A stretch of 64,000 nt of DNA from LMUY01 sp964246185 (GCA_964246185.1 CAXTPP010000001.1:30395-94394); one strand, 5' to 3'; positions 1 through 9,262 are shown, counted from the stretch's first letter. Notes: generated from the letters alone by a model not told the origin. Numbers and translations: made by a program.

Positions 1-992
1 TCGATGCTGGCGGCCACGTAGGTGACCCGGGCGGTGAACACGTGGCTGGGAAAGGCGAGCACGCTCACCTCCACCATGTCGCCCAGGTGCACCAGGGGCG
101 CGTCCACCTCCCGCACGTTGGCCACCAGCCAGACGCGCGAGCTGTTGCCGATGGTGAACACCGGAGTGGAGCCGCCGTTGAGCTGGGTGACGATGTTCTG
201 TCCGATGCCGGCCTGGCGCTGCAGGATGGTGCCGGAGATCGGCGCCTGCAGCAGGGCTTCCGGGCTGAACCGGGTTGGGTCGAGGGATGTCTCCATGGCG
301 GCCACCTCCCGGTCGCCCTTGCCCAGGATGCGCAGGCGGTTGCGCACGGCGCCCAGCGCCACCTCCGCGTTGTTCAGGGTGCCATGGGCGGTGGCCAGGT
401 CCGATTGGGTTTGCTGCCAGTCCTTGAGCGAGCCGCCCTGGGCCAGGTACAGCTCGTGCTGCCGCTTCTCCGACGATGTGGCGAGCACCAGTCCCGCCTT
501 GGCTGTCCGGTCGCCCGCGATGGCGCTGACCAGGTCGTTGGCCGCCTGGACGAACTCGCTGGCCTGCATGCTGAGCAACGGGTCCCCGGCGTGGACCACG
601 TCGCCCGCCTTGACGAACAGCTTGGTCACCCGGCCGGTATAGGGCGAGAACACCTGGGTGGACAGGTCGTCGTCGATGGCGATCTTGCCGTCGGTGACCT
701 GGGAGGCGGAGAACGCCGCGTCCTTGACCTGGGCCGTCTTGAAGCCGGCCCATTGCTGGTCGGTGGGCTTGAAGCTGTCGGACGATGCCGCCTGCGGCGC
801 GGGCGGCGCTGCCGGCTTCGTGAGCAGGCTGCCGAGCAGCAGGTAGGCGGCGAGCAGAGCCGCGCCGACAGCGACGACGGCTACTTGGAGCGCCCGGGGA
901 AGCCGCCGGGCAGGCCTGCGATGGACCTGGGCGTCGTTCTCCTCGCCTAGCTTCGAGCGGTCAGGCGGCGAAGGCTGTGACAACATGTCCAT
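1..992 (-). CDS. Efflux RND transporter periplasmic adaptor (CzcB/CusB-like), partial
   Basis: Membrane-fusion subunit that would link an inner-membrane RND pump to an outer-membrane channel. The gene runs off the left edge, so about 330 N-terminal residues are seen. An N-terminal hydrophobic anchor lies near residues 34-52. Then comes the half-lipoyl motif (SPYTGRV...VKAGDVVHAGDPLL), a long helical hairpin region rich in A/L/Q/E, and the second lipoyl half (LQAPISGTIL) leading into a beta-barrel domain. The ATG at 992 is used; an in-frame ATG two codons later (986) is also possible. The rest of the pump should lie left of the window. Substrate cannot be told; CzcB/CusB resemblance suggests metal or drug export. 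Confidence 0.85.
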   Translation of the reverse strand, partial: MDMLSQPSPPDRSKLGEENDAQVHRRPARRLPRALQVAVVAVGAALLAAYLLLGSLLTKPAAPPAPQAASSDSFKPTDQQWAGFKTAQVKDAAFSASQVTDGKIAIDDDLSTQVFSPYTGRVTKLFVKAGDVVHAGDPLLSMQASEFVQAANDLVSAIAGDRTAKAGLVLATSSEKRQHELYLAQGGSLKDWQQTQSDLATAHGTLNNAEVALGAVRNRLRILGKGDREVAAMETSLDPTRFSPEALLQAPISGTILQRQAGIGQNIVTQLNGGSTPVFTIGNSSRVWLVANVREVDAPLVHLGDMVEVSVLAFPSHVFTARVTYVAASI

Positions 993-1144
993 GAACGGCA
1001 CCTAAATCCTGCAGCGGCGACCCAATGGTTGCCTTCTGCGTTAATCCCGGACCTTGCCGTCCGGTCAGGCAACCGCCCGTCTCATACAATGTCCCAACTT
1101 GGACCGCCATGCGGCTGGCCTCGGCCGGGTAGGCCCGCACGCCT

Positions 1145-2827
1145 TCAGAAGTGGGCTATGACGTCCCCCGCTGCGAGGAAGGTGTGGTTATGGTCCGGTG
1201 CAAGACCCCGGGATGGGCTGCCATCGAACGCATTGCGACTGGACGCCCAGTATCCCACTTCGGGCCGCATTTCCAGTTGCGGCGAGAGCCAATGCTGCCA
1301 GCCAACCGTAAACTCGTAGTAGTCCGCCTTGATGCCGGTCCGCTGGCCCTGCGGATCATGATAGTATTCCGGCCGGAACGAAAAGTTATTGAGCGGGTCC
1401 GGTGAGTAGTTGATGTAGGCCAGCGCGCCGATGGCGCTGGCCTGGCAGCGCAGCCTGGCAGGGTTGTCGCACTGCGCCAAGTTTGGTCCATTGATCGGGA
1501 TGAACTGCGGCGAGAACGGCGTGCCGCCACCTTGATAGATCGCTACGGCCTGCGCGTTGTTGGCGTTCGGCACGTTCCTTTGATATTCATAGTAGCTTTC
1601 AAACGACAAATGCCAATGATCGTTGAATTTGTGATAATAGGTCGTGCCATACCAATTCAGGTTGTTGTATCCCCACTGGGCTCCGTTGATAGCATTGACG
1701 CAAGGATAGATATTGTCGTTACCCTCATTGAAGTTATAGCGTATGCAGGCGGTAAATGATGGCTGATTTCCAGGGTCTTTGGGAAATGTGGCACCTGTAT
1801 ACAGCGCATTAAATGGTATCCCGTTAGGAACGTTGTTGTTGATGTGCCACAGCGGCGTCTCCGTGCCGTCGCTGATGCCGAGCTGGACAAACAGATTCTT
1901 GGTGACCGCCAAGGTGGTCTGGATGCCCGTGTTGGTGTAGTTGTCATAATTGTAAGTAAGCGAGTGGGTGTACATGTAGTTGTTTGGTGCCAACTGCGCC
2001 TCGATGTCCGGCAATGAGATGTAGCGGCCGAAGCGGATCATCAGGCCTTGCATCACCTGCGGGACGAAGACTTCGCCATAGACCATGGGGAAATCGTAGC
2101 CGTTGGGATTGTTGTGCTTGAGCAGCTGGTAACTGGCGAGGCCGTAGGACGTGGTGTAGCGGTAGTTCTCGCCATAGATGCCGGAAAGCCTGAAACCCCA
2201 GTCAACATGGTCCTGCTGAACCGTGTCCGGCGTACGCTCGATATAGACTACGGCCTGGTCGAGCTGGACGGTGTTCGGGGTGTAGGCATAGCCGATCGGC
2301 GCATTGCCTGCCGGTTGCCGCGAGTTGCTGCTGACGTTGGCGCCGACATCCACCCAGCCATAGATCTGGATGTGGTTGTCGGACAGGAACTTGCCGGTGC
2401 CGGTGTTCGCGATGGCGACCATGAGCGGGCTATCGACCGAGTTGGGCCGGTTCACGCCAAGGCTGGTCGTGCCGCCGTACGGCCATTCCGTGAACGGCAT
2501 CGGCGGGGTGCTCTCAGGCGTTGCCGGCCAATCGGCCCGACGGCCTGGCGGCGCGTTGGGATCGGTGGGTGCGGCCGCCTGTCCCCATTCGAGCTTGTAA
2601 TAATTGAGCAGCCGCACTGCGACGTTGTCGCCGAGGTAGGTGTCCAGGCAGGCGTAGTTTTTGTAGGGATCAGGGTTGGCCGTGCAATCGGCGGTCGGCG
2701 CAGTCTCCGGCGCGACCGGGGTGGGCGCCTTCGCCGCGGATGGCGACTGCGCCGAGGCGGCAGCCGTCCACATCAAGGCGCTTGCCGCGATCGCAGTGCC
2801 CGAAACCAGTTGCATCAGGCGGCTCAT
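1145..2827 (-). CDS. Outer-membrane beta-barrel porin (BBP2/OmpL-like), 560 aa
   Basis: Secreted outer-membrane protein. It begins with a signal peptide (MSRLMQLVSG... ending ASAQS) and has many alternating aromatic strands and a C-terminal Phe (DVIAHF), the usual barrel end signal. The mature region has the Tyr/Asn/Gly-rich pattern of the putative beta-barrel porin-2 group. The start at 2827 is chosen because a GGGAG box sits about 7 bases upstream and the signal peptide starts exactly there; the frame stays open a further 24 codons upstream. Codon use in the middle (about 1560-2000) is clearly more AT-rich than the neighbours, which together with the adjacent IS5 remnant hints at acquisition. 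Substrate unknown. Confidence 0.75.
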   Translation of the reverse strand: MSRLMQLVSGTAIAASALMWTAAASAQSPSAAKAPTPVAPETAPTADCTANPDPYKNYACLDTYLGDNVAVRLLNYYKLEWGQAAAPTDPNAPPGRRADWPATPESTPPMPFTEWPYGGTTSLGVNRPNSVDSPLMVAIANTGTGKFLSDNHIQIYGWVDVGANVSSNSRQPAGNAPIGYAYTPNTVQLDQAVVYIERTPDTVQQDHVDWGFRLSGIYGENYRYTTSYGLASYQLLKHNNPNGYDFPMVYGEVFVPQVMQGLMIRFGRYISLPDIEAQLAPNNYMYTHSLTYNYDNYTNTGIQTTLAVTKNLFVQLGISDGTETPLWHINNNVPNGIPFNALYTGATFPKDPGNQPSFTACIRYNFNEGNDNIYPCVNAINGAQWGYNNLNWYGTTYYHKFNDHWHLSFESYYEYQRNVPNANNAQAVAIYQGGGTPFSPQFIPINGPNLAQCDNPARLRCQASAIGALAYINYSPDPLNNFSFRPEYYHDPQGQRTGIKADYYEFTVGWQHWLSPQLEMRPEVGYWASSRNAFDGSPSRGLAPDHNHTFLAAGDVIAHF

Positions 2828-2950
2828 GGTAACACTCCCAAAACAGGCCTGCGCAAGCGACAGGCAATGCTGCACAGACCCGCTATCGCGGTGCAGCATC
2901 TAAAATCGATGTGTTTTCCTGACGTGTCCGTGCCCGGAAGGTGCTGCCTT

Positions 2951-3020
2951 CGGCATTGATGCTTCATTACAACACCGAACTGACGGCACGGCGGTGGGGT
3001 GTCTTGCTGCTCCGCTAAGG
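2951..3020. repeat. 70-bp direct repeat, copy 1
   Basis: This stretch matches 10101-10170 in the same orientation at 62 of 70 positions without gaps (counted by hand). It ends exactly where the IS5-family transposase stop region begins (3022). The other copy abuts an IS1 remnant. It may be a piece of a mobile element end or a dispersed intergenic repeat. Confidence 0.8.
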
Positions 3021-3021
3021 G

Positions 3022-3640
3022 CTAGGGGCAAAACCGTTTGATTTGTTGCAGGCAGATGACGGCGCAGGCGAGTGTTGTGAGGGCGAGGTGGAGATCGGCG
3101 CGGCGCTCGCTGCGGATGCTGAGGCGCCGGAAGCGGGCGAGCCGGGCGAAGCTGCACTCCACCACCCAGCTGTTCCGTCCAAGGTGGGCGCTGCTCCATG
3201 CCACGTCGCGCGATGCGGGCCTGATCCCACGGACCCGGCACTTCCGGCGGCAGCGTCGGTGATCGTATCCCTTGTCGGCGTGCAGCTTGTCCGGGCGCTT
3301 GCGTGGCCGCCCGCGGTGCCTGGCCCGCACGCCCGGCACGGCGTCCAGCGTGGCTGTCAGCATCATGCTGTCGTGGCGGTTGGCGCCGCTCAGCGTGACG
3401 CCGAGCGGCGTGCCGCGGGCGTCGGTGAGGAGGTGACGCTTGGTGCCCGGCCGGCCGCGATCCGTTGGGTTCGGGCCGACCTCGGCACCCGCTTTTTTGC
3501 CGCCAGGCTGGCGCTGTCGAGGACCGCCCGGCTCCAGTTCAGCGACCCTGCGTCGTTCAGCCGCTCCAGCAGCACCCGATGCAGCCGGACCCAGACCCCA
3601 GCCGTACCAAAAAACTCTGCCGCATACGCCGAGAGATTTA
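3022..3640 (-). pseudogene. IS5-family (IS427-like) transposase remnant, 5'-truncated
   Basis: The downstream frame gives the catalytic core of an IS5-family DDE transposase: GPNPTDRGRPGTK..LLTDARG, then GANRHDSMML, LHADKGYD and a C-terminal WVVECSFARLARFRRL region. The first part (LHRVLLERLNDAGSLNWSR) is in another frame. The two frames meet at an A AAA AAG heptamer (3492-3498 on the minus strand), placed for a -1 shift, as used by IS427-group elements, so this junction may be programmed frameshifting and not decay. The N-terminal helix-turn-helix part expected upstream is missing, so the element is broken. No clear terminal inverted repeats were found. Confidence 0.75.
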
Positions 3641-3702
3641 TGACTGTCTTTGGTTGGATCTCTCAAAATTGGCCCTTTCAGGCCGAGGTGACATCTTGAC
3701 CT

Positions 3703-5085
3703 TCAAAAATGGATTGCTCGCCCGTAAGCGTCTAATACGGCCTCGTGCATTGTCTCGCTGACTGTCGGGTGCGGGAAAACGGTGCGCATCAAATCCGTCT
3801 CCGTCGTCTCCAAAGTGCGGGCAATGGCGTAGCCCTGGATCATTTCTGTCACTTCCGCGCCACACATGTGTGCGCCCAGCAACTCGCCAGTGCCAGAGTC
3901 GAACACCACCTTCACCATGCCCTCTGGTTCGCCCATCGCCAAAGCCTTGCCGTTGCCCACGAAGGGGAAGCGACCGACGCGGACCTCGTGCCCGATCTCC
4001 TTAGCTCGCGCCTCGGTCAGCCCGATTGAGGCCACTTGCGGCCGGCAGTAGGTGCAGCCGGGAATGTTGGTCCAGTCGATCGGGTGCACATCATTCAGCT
4101 TGGCAATCTTCTCCACGCAAATAACGCCCTCGTGGCTCGCCTTGTGCGCCAGCCATGGCGCGCCCGCGATGTCGCCGATCGCATAGACGCCGGGTTCGCC
4201 GGTGCGGCAATACTCGTCGATCACCACATGCGTCCGCTCGACGACGACCTTGGTGCCTTCGAGCCCGAGATCCTCCACGTTGCCGACGATGCCAGCGGCC
4301 GAGATGACGCGCTCTACGGTGATCTCCTGCACCTTGCCGCTGGATTCTACGGTGGCCGTGACATTGTCGGCGCCCTTCTGCACTGCCGTGACCTTGGCGC
4401 CGGTGATGATCTTGATGCCTTGTTTCTCGAACGCTTTGCGGGCAAAGGCGCTGATCTCGGCGTCCTCCACCGGCAGCACGCGGTCGAGAACCTCCACCAC
4501 CGTCACCTCAGCGCCCATGTTCCGGTAAAACGAGGCGAACTCTATCCCGATCGCGCCCGAGCCGATCACCAGCAGTGATTGGGGCATCATCGGCGGCACC
4601 ATCGCTTCGCGGTAGGTCCAAATCAGCTTGCCGTCCGCCTCGATGCCGGGCAACTGGCGCGCGCGTGCGCCGGTGGCCAGGATGATGTGCGGCGCGGCGA
4701 GCACCCGCTCGCCGACCGTCACGGTGTTCTTGCCCGCAAGCCTGCCGATGCCGTCGATGACGGTGACCTTGTTCTTCTTCAAAAGGTGGCCCACGCCGGA
4801 CGCCAGTTGCTTGGATATCTTACGCGACCGCTTGACCACGGCCGGCAAGTCAAAACGGATGTTGTCCGCGGCGAAACCGTATTCCGGCAGGTTGTGCAGC
4901 AGATGGTTGATCTCAGCCGAGCGCAGCAACGCCTTGGTGGGAATGCAGCCCCAGTTGAGGCAGATGCCGCCCAAGTGCTCGCGCTCGACCACGGCCGCCT
5001 TCATGCCGAGTTGGGCCGCACGGATGGCGGCCACATAGCCACCGGGGCCGCCGCCGATGATGATGATGTCGAATTGGTCAGCCAT
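3703..5085 (-). CDS. lpdA: Dihydrolipoyl dehydrogenase, E3 of the pyruvate dehydrogenase complex
   Basis: FAD flavoprotein that reoxidises dihydrolipoamide on E2 and passes electrons to NAD+. It is full length (460 aa): FAD dinucleotide-binding motif GGGPGG at residues 11-16, redox disulfide GGICLNWGC with Cys42 and Cys47, NAD-binding GSGAIGIEFASF in the middle, and the C-terminal catalytic pair in HPTVSE. It is the last gene of the pdhA-pdhB-pdhC-lpd run. It is separated from pdhC by 101 bases that hold two hairpins, so its expression may be tuned separately. A second, different E3 is at 31779-33170; linkage assigns this one to pyruvate dehydrogenase. Confidence 0.95.
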   Translation of the reverse strand: MADQFDIIIIGGGPGGYVAAIRAAQLGMKAAVVEREHLGGICLNWGCIPTKALLRSAEINHLLHNLPEYGFAADNIRFDLPAVVKRSRKISKQLASGVGHLLKKNKVTVIDGIGRLAGKNTVTVGERVLAAPHIILATGARARQLPGIEADGKLIWTYREAMVPPMMPQSLLVIGSGAIGIEFASFYRNMGAEVTVVEVLDRVLPVEDAEISAFARKAFEKQGIKIITGAKVTAVQKGADNVTATVESSGKVQEITVERVISAAGIVGNVEDLGLEGTKVVVERTHVVIDEYCRTGEPGVYAIGDIAGAPWLAHKASHEGVICVEKIAKLNDVHPIDWTNIPGCTYCRPQVASIGLTEARAKEIGHEVRVGRFPFVGNGKALAMGEPEGMVKVVFDSGTGELLGAHMCGAEVTEMIQGYAIARTLETTETDLMRTVFPHPTVSETMHEAVLDAYGRAIHF

Positions 5086-5100
5086 GGGTCACTCCATATG

Positions 5101-5166
5101 ACCGCCCTTGCTCAACCTTTTTGAAAAGGGAAGGCGGTTTCCTGCTTGCTCTTGCTCGGAGAGCAA
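5101..5166 (-). other. Intercistronic hairpins between pdhC and lpdA
   Basis: Two stem-loops lie in the 101-base gap. One is a perfect TTGCTC/GAGCAA stem with a 3-base loop (5152-5166). The other is ACCGCC(5101-5106)/GGCGGT(5133-5138) enclosing a nested CCTTTT/AAAAGG. There is no T-run after them on the minus strand, so they look more like mRNA processing or attenuation structures than a full terminator. Confidence 0.45.
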
Positions 5167-5186
5167 TCTGGGCAAGAGCCGCCAGG

Positions 5187-6533
5187 TTACAGCATCAAGC
5201 TCAGCGGGTCCTGCATGATGGCTTTGAACGCGGCCATCCACTCCGCCGCCACTGCCCCGTCGATCACCCGGTGATCCACGCTGAGCGTGCCTGTCATCAT
5301 CATGGCGGGGACCACCGCGCCCTCCCGCACCACGGGGCGCAGCTCCCCGGCGCCGACGGCCAGGATGCCCCCCTGCGGCGGGTTGATTATGGCGGAGAAC
5401 GACTTCACCCCATACATGCCGAGGTTGGAAATCGAGAAGCCGCCGCCCTGGAACTCTTCGGGCTTGAGCTTGCTGGCGCGCGCCCGAATCGCCAAGTCTT
5501 TCATCTCGTTGCTTATCGCAGCCAGGCCCTTCTGGTCCGCCCGGCGAATGATGGGCGTGATCAGCCCACCTTCCGTCGCCACGGCCACGCTGACATCCAC
5601 GTCGGCATACATCGCGATGCCGTCTTCCGTCCAACTCGCGTTGGCCGCCGGAACCTGGCGCAGCGCCACCGCCACCGCCTTGATCACCAGGTCATTCACC
5701 GAGAGCTTGAACGATGCCGGGCCATCCTTAGCGGAGCGGGCGTTCAGGTCTCCCCGCAGCTTCATCAGCGCGTCGATCTCGATGTCTGCGGCGACATAAA
5801 AATGCGGCACGGTCTGCTTGGCTTCCGTCAGCCGACGGGCGATCACCCGGCGCATGGTCGTATGCGGCACAAGGGTGTGCTTGCCCGCAATCGGGGCGGG
5901 GCGCGCCACGGGGGCCGGCACCGGAGCAGCCGCTGCCGCAGGCGCGACTAGCGGCGGTGCCAAGCCCGGTACTAGGGGAGGAGCAGTGGGCGGTGCGGGA
6001 GGCTTGGCGGAGCGCGCCGACTCCACATCCACCTTGATGATGCGCCCATTCGGCCCCGAGCCACGGATGCCCTCTAGGGTCAGGCCGGCTTGCTGCGCCA
6101 TGCGCCGGGCAAGCGGGGAGGCGAACAGGCGCATCCCATGGTCGTGCCCATTCGGCAGCGGCGCAAGCGTTGCCGTTGCGGGCGGCTGAGAGGCGAACGG
6201 CCCCGGCGGCGGCGCACCCGACGCGGATGAGTCGGCTACCGGCGAATTCGCCATGGCGCCTCGTGGGTCGGCGCTGGCCGGCACACTTTCCCCTGCCTCC
6301 ACCAGGATCGCGATCGGGGCATTCACCGGCACGCCTGCCGTGCCGTCAGCGACCAGGATGCGGCCCAGCACGCCCTCGTCCACCGCTTCGACCTCCATGG
6401 TGGCCTTGTCGGTTTCGATCTCGGCCAGCACGTCCCCGGCAGTGACGTTGTCACCCTCTTTCTTGAGCCAGCGCGCCAGCGTGCCTTCCGTCATGGTGGG
6501 CGACAGCGCGGGCATCAGGATATTCGTCGCCAT
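5187..6533 (-). CDS. pdhC: Dihydrolipoamide acetyltransferase, E2 of pyruvate dehydrogenase
   Basis: Core subunit that transfers the acetyl group from lipoamide to CoA. Domains in order: one lipoyl domain (residues 1-80, lipoyl Lys43 in ETDKATMEVE), an Ala/Pro linker, a peripheral-subunit-binding domain (FASPLARRMAQQAG...GSGPNGRI), a second long Ala/Pro linker, and the catalytic acyltransferase domain ending in the active-site region DHRVIDGAVAAEW. Length is 448 aa from the ATG at 6533, which shares one base with the pdhB stop (TGATG); the MATN start matches the start of the lipoyl domain. The frame is open 11 codons further upstream, but that part lies inside pdhB. Confidence 0.95.
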   Translation of the reverse strand: MATNILMPALSPTMTEGTLARWLKKEGDNVTAGDVLAEIETDKATMEVEAVDEGVLGRILVADGTAGVPVNAPIAILVEAGESVPASADPRGAMANSPVADSSASGAPPPGPFASQPPATATLAPLPNGHDHGMRLFASPLARRMAQQAGLTLEGIRGSGPNGRIIKVDVESARSAKPPAPPTAPPLVPGLAPPLVAPAAAAAPVPAPVARPAPIAGKHTLVPHTTMRRVIARRLTEAKQTVPHFYVAADIEIDALMKLRGDLNARSAKDGPASFKLSVNDLVIKAVAVALRQVPAANASWTEDGIAMYADVDVSVAVATEGGLITPIIRRADQKGLAAISNEMKDLAIRARASKLKPEEFQGGGFSISNLGMYGVKSFSAIINPPQGGILAVGAGELRPVVREGAVVPAMMMTGTLSVDHRVIDGAVAAEWMAAFKAIMQDPLSLML

Positions 6534-7879
6534 CAGACGATCTTCCGCACGGCATCCACCACCCATTGCGGCTGCGGCAAAGCGAGCTTCTCCAGGTTGG
6601 CCGCATAGGGCAGCGGCACGTCCAACCCAGCCACCCGCACGGGCGGCGCGTCCAGCCAGTCAAAACAGTTCTCGGTGACCTGCATCGCGATCTCGGCGCC
6701 GATGCCTGCGAAAGCCCAGCCCTCCTCCACGCACACGACATGGTTGGTTTTCTTCACGCTTGCCACGATCGTCGCGGTGTCCAGCGGGCGCAGCGAGCGC
6801 AGGTTGATCACCTCCGCCTCAATGCCTTGCTCGGCCAACATCTCCGCCGCCTTCACCGCCACGCCGACCATGACGGAAAACGCGACGATGGTGACGTGCT
6901 GGCCCGGCCGCTCCACCTTTGCGCGGCCGATCGGCAGGGTGAAGTCCTCATCGGTTGGGCACTCGAAAGTCTGGCCGTAGAGGATCTCGTTCTCCAGAAA
7001 CACCACCGGGTTCGGGTCCCGGATGGCGGTGCGCAGCAGCCCCTTGGCGTCCGCAGCGGACCAGGGGGCCACGACCTTGAGCCCTGGCACATGCGCATAC
7101 CAGCTGGCGTAGCATTGGCTATGCTGCGCAGCGACGCGGCTGGCGGCCCCGTTCGGCCCGCGGAACACGATCGGGCAACCCATCTGCCCGCCTGACATGT
7201 ATAGCGTCTTGGCGGCCGAGTTGATGATCTGGTCGATCGCCTGCATGGCGAAGTTGAAGGTCATGAACTCCACGATCGGATGCAGCCCGGCCATCGCAGC
7301 GCCCACCGCCATGCCGGTGAAACCGTGCTCGGTGATCGGCGTGTCGATGATGCGGCGCGGGCCGAACTCGTCCAGCAAGCCCTGGCTGATCTTGTAAGCG
7401 CCTTGATATTGCGCGACTTCCTCGCCCATCAAAAACACCGCCGGGTCCCGGCGCAGCTCCAGCGCCATGGCATCCCGCAGCGCATCGCGCACTGTGGTGG
7501 GTGCGGTCGGCCCCCAATCCTTCTCAAGCGCGGCAACGGCCATCGCGGGTATGGCGTGAGAGGCAACCTGCTCCGGCCGCTTCGGCTCCAGTTTCTGCGG
7601 CGCTTCCTTTGTGGGCTTCTCCACCGCGGCCTCGCCGCCCTCGCCGCCCAGTTCGGCGATCGGCGTGTTGACCGCCACGCCTTCCGTGCCTTCCTCGACC
7701 AAGATGCGGGCCAGCGTGCCTTCGTCCACGGCCTCCACCTCCATGGTGGCCTTGTCTGTCTCGATCTCGGCAATCACGTCTCCGGCGCGCACATCCTCGC
7801 CGACCTTCTTGAGCCAGCGGGCCAGCTTGCCCTCCGTCATGGTTGGGGACAGCGCCGGCATCAGCACCTGGGTGGACAT
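6533..7879 (-). CDS. pdhB: Pyruvate dehydrogenase E1 beta subunit with N-terminal lipoyl domain
   Basis: Beta half of the thiamine-diphosphate-dependent E1. Residues 1-80 form a lipoyl domain almost identical in pattern to that of pdhC (Lys43 in ETDKATMEVE), followed by an acidic/Ala-Pro linker and the transketolase-like beta subunit (VRDALRDAMALEL..., GEEVAQYQGAYK..., DTPITEHGFTG). Such a lipoyl-E1beta fusion is typical of alphaproteobacteria and explains the length of 448 aa. It starts 6 bases after the pdhA stop and overlaps pdhC by one base, so the three are translationally coupled. Confidence 0.95.
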   Translation of the reverse strand: MSTQVLMPALSPTMTEGKLARWLKKVGEDVRAGDVIAEIETDKATMEVEAVDEGTLARILVEEGTEGVAVNTPIAELGGEGGEAAVEKPTKEAPQKLEPKRPEQVASHAIPAMAVAALEKDWGPTAPTTVRDALRDAMALELRRDPAVFLMGEEVAQYQGAYKISQGLLDEFGPRRIIDTPITEHGFTGMAVGAAMAGLHPIVEFMTFNFAMQAIDQIINSAAKTLYMSGGQMGCPIVFRGPNGAASRVAAQHSQCYASWYAHVPGLKVVAPWSAADAKGLLRTAIRDPNPVVFLENEILYGQTFECPTDEDFTLPIGRAKVERPGQHVTIVAFSVMVGVAVKAAEMLAEQGIEAEVINLRSLRPLDTATIVASVKKTNHVVCVEEGWAFAGIGAEIAMQVTENCFDWLDAPPVRVAGLDVPLPYAANLEKLALPQPQWVVDAVRKIV

Positions 7880-7885
7880 TCGGGC

Positions 7886-8905
7886 TCAGGCCTCCAACAA
7901 CACGTCGGTCCACAATTCGCTTTCGGCGGGCTCCGGGCTGACCTGGGCGAACTCTGCCGCCTCCGCAATCCGTGCCTTGATCGCGGTGTCGACCTGCTTC
8001 AGCGCGTCCTCGTCCATGCCGAGTTCCAGCAGCTGGTGCCGGGCGTGTTCAATGCAGTCGCGCTCACCGCGCATCTTCTGGATTTCCTCCCGTGTGCGGT
8101 ACTTGCCGGGATCGGACATCGAGTGACCACGATAACGGTAAGTCTTCATCTCCAGCAGGAACGGCCCGTTGCCGGCACGGCAATGCGCCACCGCCATTTC
8201 GGCCGCCTGCCGCACCGCCTGCACGTCCATGCCGTCCACGGCAGCGCTGGCCATGCTCCAGGGCGAGCCATTGTGCGACAAGTCTCGCGAAGCCGTAGCC
8301 CGTTCGACGCTGGTGCCCATGCCATACATGTTGTTCTCGATGACATAGATGCACGGCAGCTTCATCAAAGCGGCCAGGTTAAAGCTTTCGAACACCTGGC
8401 CCTGGTTGGCAGCGCCGTCGCCGAAATACGTCACGCATACCGCGTCGTTCTCGCGATACCAGTTAGCGAAGGCCAAGCCGGTGCCCAAGCTTACCTGCGC
8501 TCCCACGATGCCGTGCCCGCCAAAGAAGTTCTTCTCACGGCTGAACATGTGCATGGAGCCGCCCTTGCCTTTGGAGTAGCCCCCCGAACGCCCTGTCAGT
8601 TCCGCCATCACGCCGCGCGGCTCCATGCCGGTTGCCAGCATGTGGCCGTGGTCGCGGTAGGAGGTGATAACCTCGTCACCCTCCTTGAGCGCGCCCTGCA
8701 TGCCGACAACGACAGCTTCCTGCCCTATGTACAAGTGGCAGAAGCCGCCAATCAGCCCCATGCCGTAGAGCTGCCCCGCTTTCTCCTCAAAACGGCGGAT
8801 CAGCAGCATGTCGCCGTATGCGCGAAGCAAGTCGTTTTGCGGCATAAAGGTATTGAGGCGAGCAGCCTGGTCGCCGTGCGTAACGTCTTGGGCAGCTTGC
8901 GCCAT
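7886..8905 (-). CDS. pdhA: Pyruvate dehydrogenase E1 alpha subunit
   Basis: Alpha half of E1; decarboxylates pyruvate and reductively acetylates the lipoyl groups. The 339-aa protein shows the thiamine-diphosphate motif GDGAANQGQVFESFNLAAL, the substrate-region GGFCHLYIGQEA, and the phosphorylation-loop-like YRYRGHSMSDP segment. The ATG at 8905 follows a good Shine-Dalgarno (CCGGAGGCG). It is the first gene of the operon; the upstream region (8906-9034) is shared with the divergent small gene at 9035. No clear consensus promoter was picked out there. Confidence 0.95.
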   Translation of the reverse strand: MAQAAQDVTHGDQAARLNTFMPQNDLLRAYGDMLLIRRFEEKAGQLYGMGLIGGFCHLYIGQEAVVVGMQGALKEGDEVITSYRDHGHMLATGMEPRGVMAELTGRSGGYSKGKGGSMHMFSREKNFFGGHGIVGAQVSLGTGLAFANWYRENDAVCVTYFGDGAANQGQVFESFNLAALMKLPCIYVIENNMYGMGTSVERATASRDLSHNGSPWSMASAAVDGMDVQAVRQAAEMAVAHCRAGNGPFLLEMKTYRYRGHSMSDPGKYRTREEIQKMRGERDCIEHARHQLLELGMDEDALKQVDTAIKARIAEAAEFAQVSPEPAESELWTDVLLEA

Positions 8906-9034
8906 AAAAATCGCCTCCGGTCATGCCTTCTTCAGGTAGCGCCGCCTTGGTGCAGCGGCAAGGGAGCGCGACTCGCTACTGTGCAATGCGAAGATAGCTG
9001 CTCATCCTGCTGCAAACGTGCTAACTCGGCTGGA

Positions 9035-9190
9035 ATGCCAAACGCGCCACCACCATCTCGTTTGATCCCGTTTTTAGTGTTTGGCGGCATCATCGTGCTA
9101 GCGCTATTGGCGTGGCAGCTGTTTCCAACTCTTCAGGCCTGGGTAGCAAACCAGAATTGCGTGGCAACTGGACGCACCAACTGCGACTAA
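9035..9190 (+). CDS. Small single-pass membrane protein (51 aa), unknown
   Basis: A 51-residue frame starting at ATG 9035. It has a short polar N-terminus (MPNAPPPSR), one strongly hydrophobic segment of about 20 residues (LIPFLVFGGIIVLALLAW), and a tail with two Cys residues (NQNCVATGRTNCD). It is divergent from pdhA and just upstream of the IS1 remnant. The layout (cytoplasmic Pro-rich start, one helix, outer Cys pair) looks like a real small membrane protein. No function is known. Confidence 0.55.
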   Translation: MPNAPPPSRLIPFLVFGGIIVLALLAWQLFPTLQAWVANQNCVATGRTNCD

Positions 9191-9262
9191 TACTGCACAT
9201 AACGAGAGTGACGATCTATTTCAGCATAGATGCGCATTCGGTTATGAAAACGTCCATCAAAA

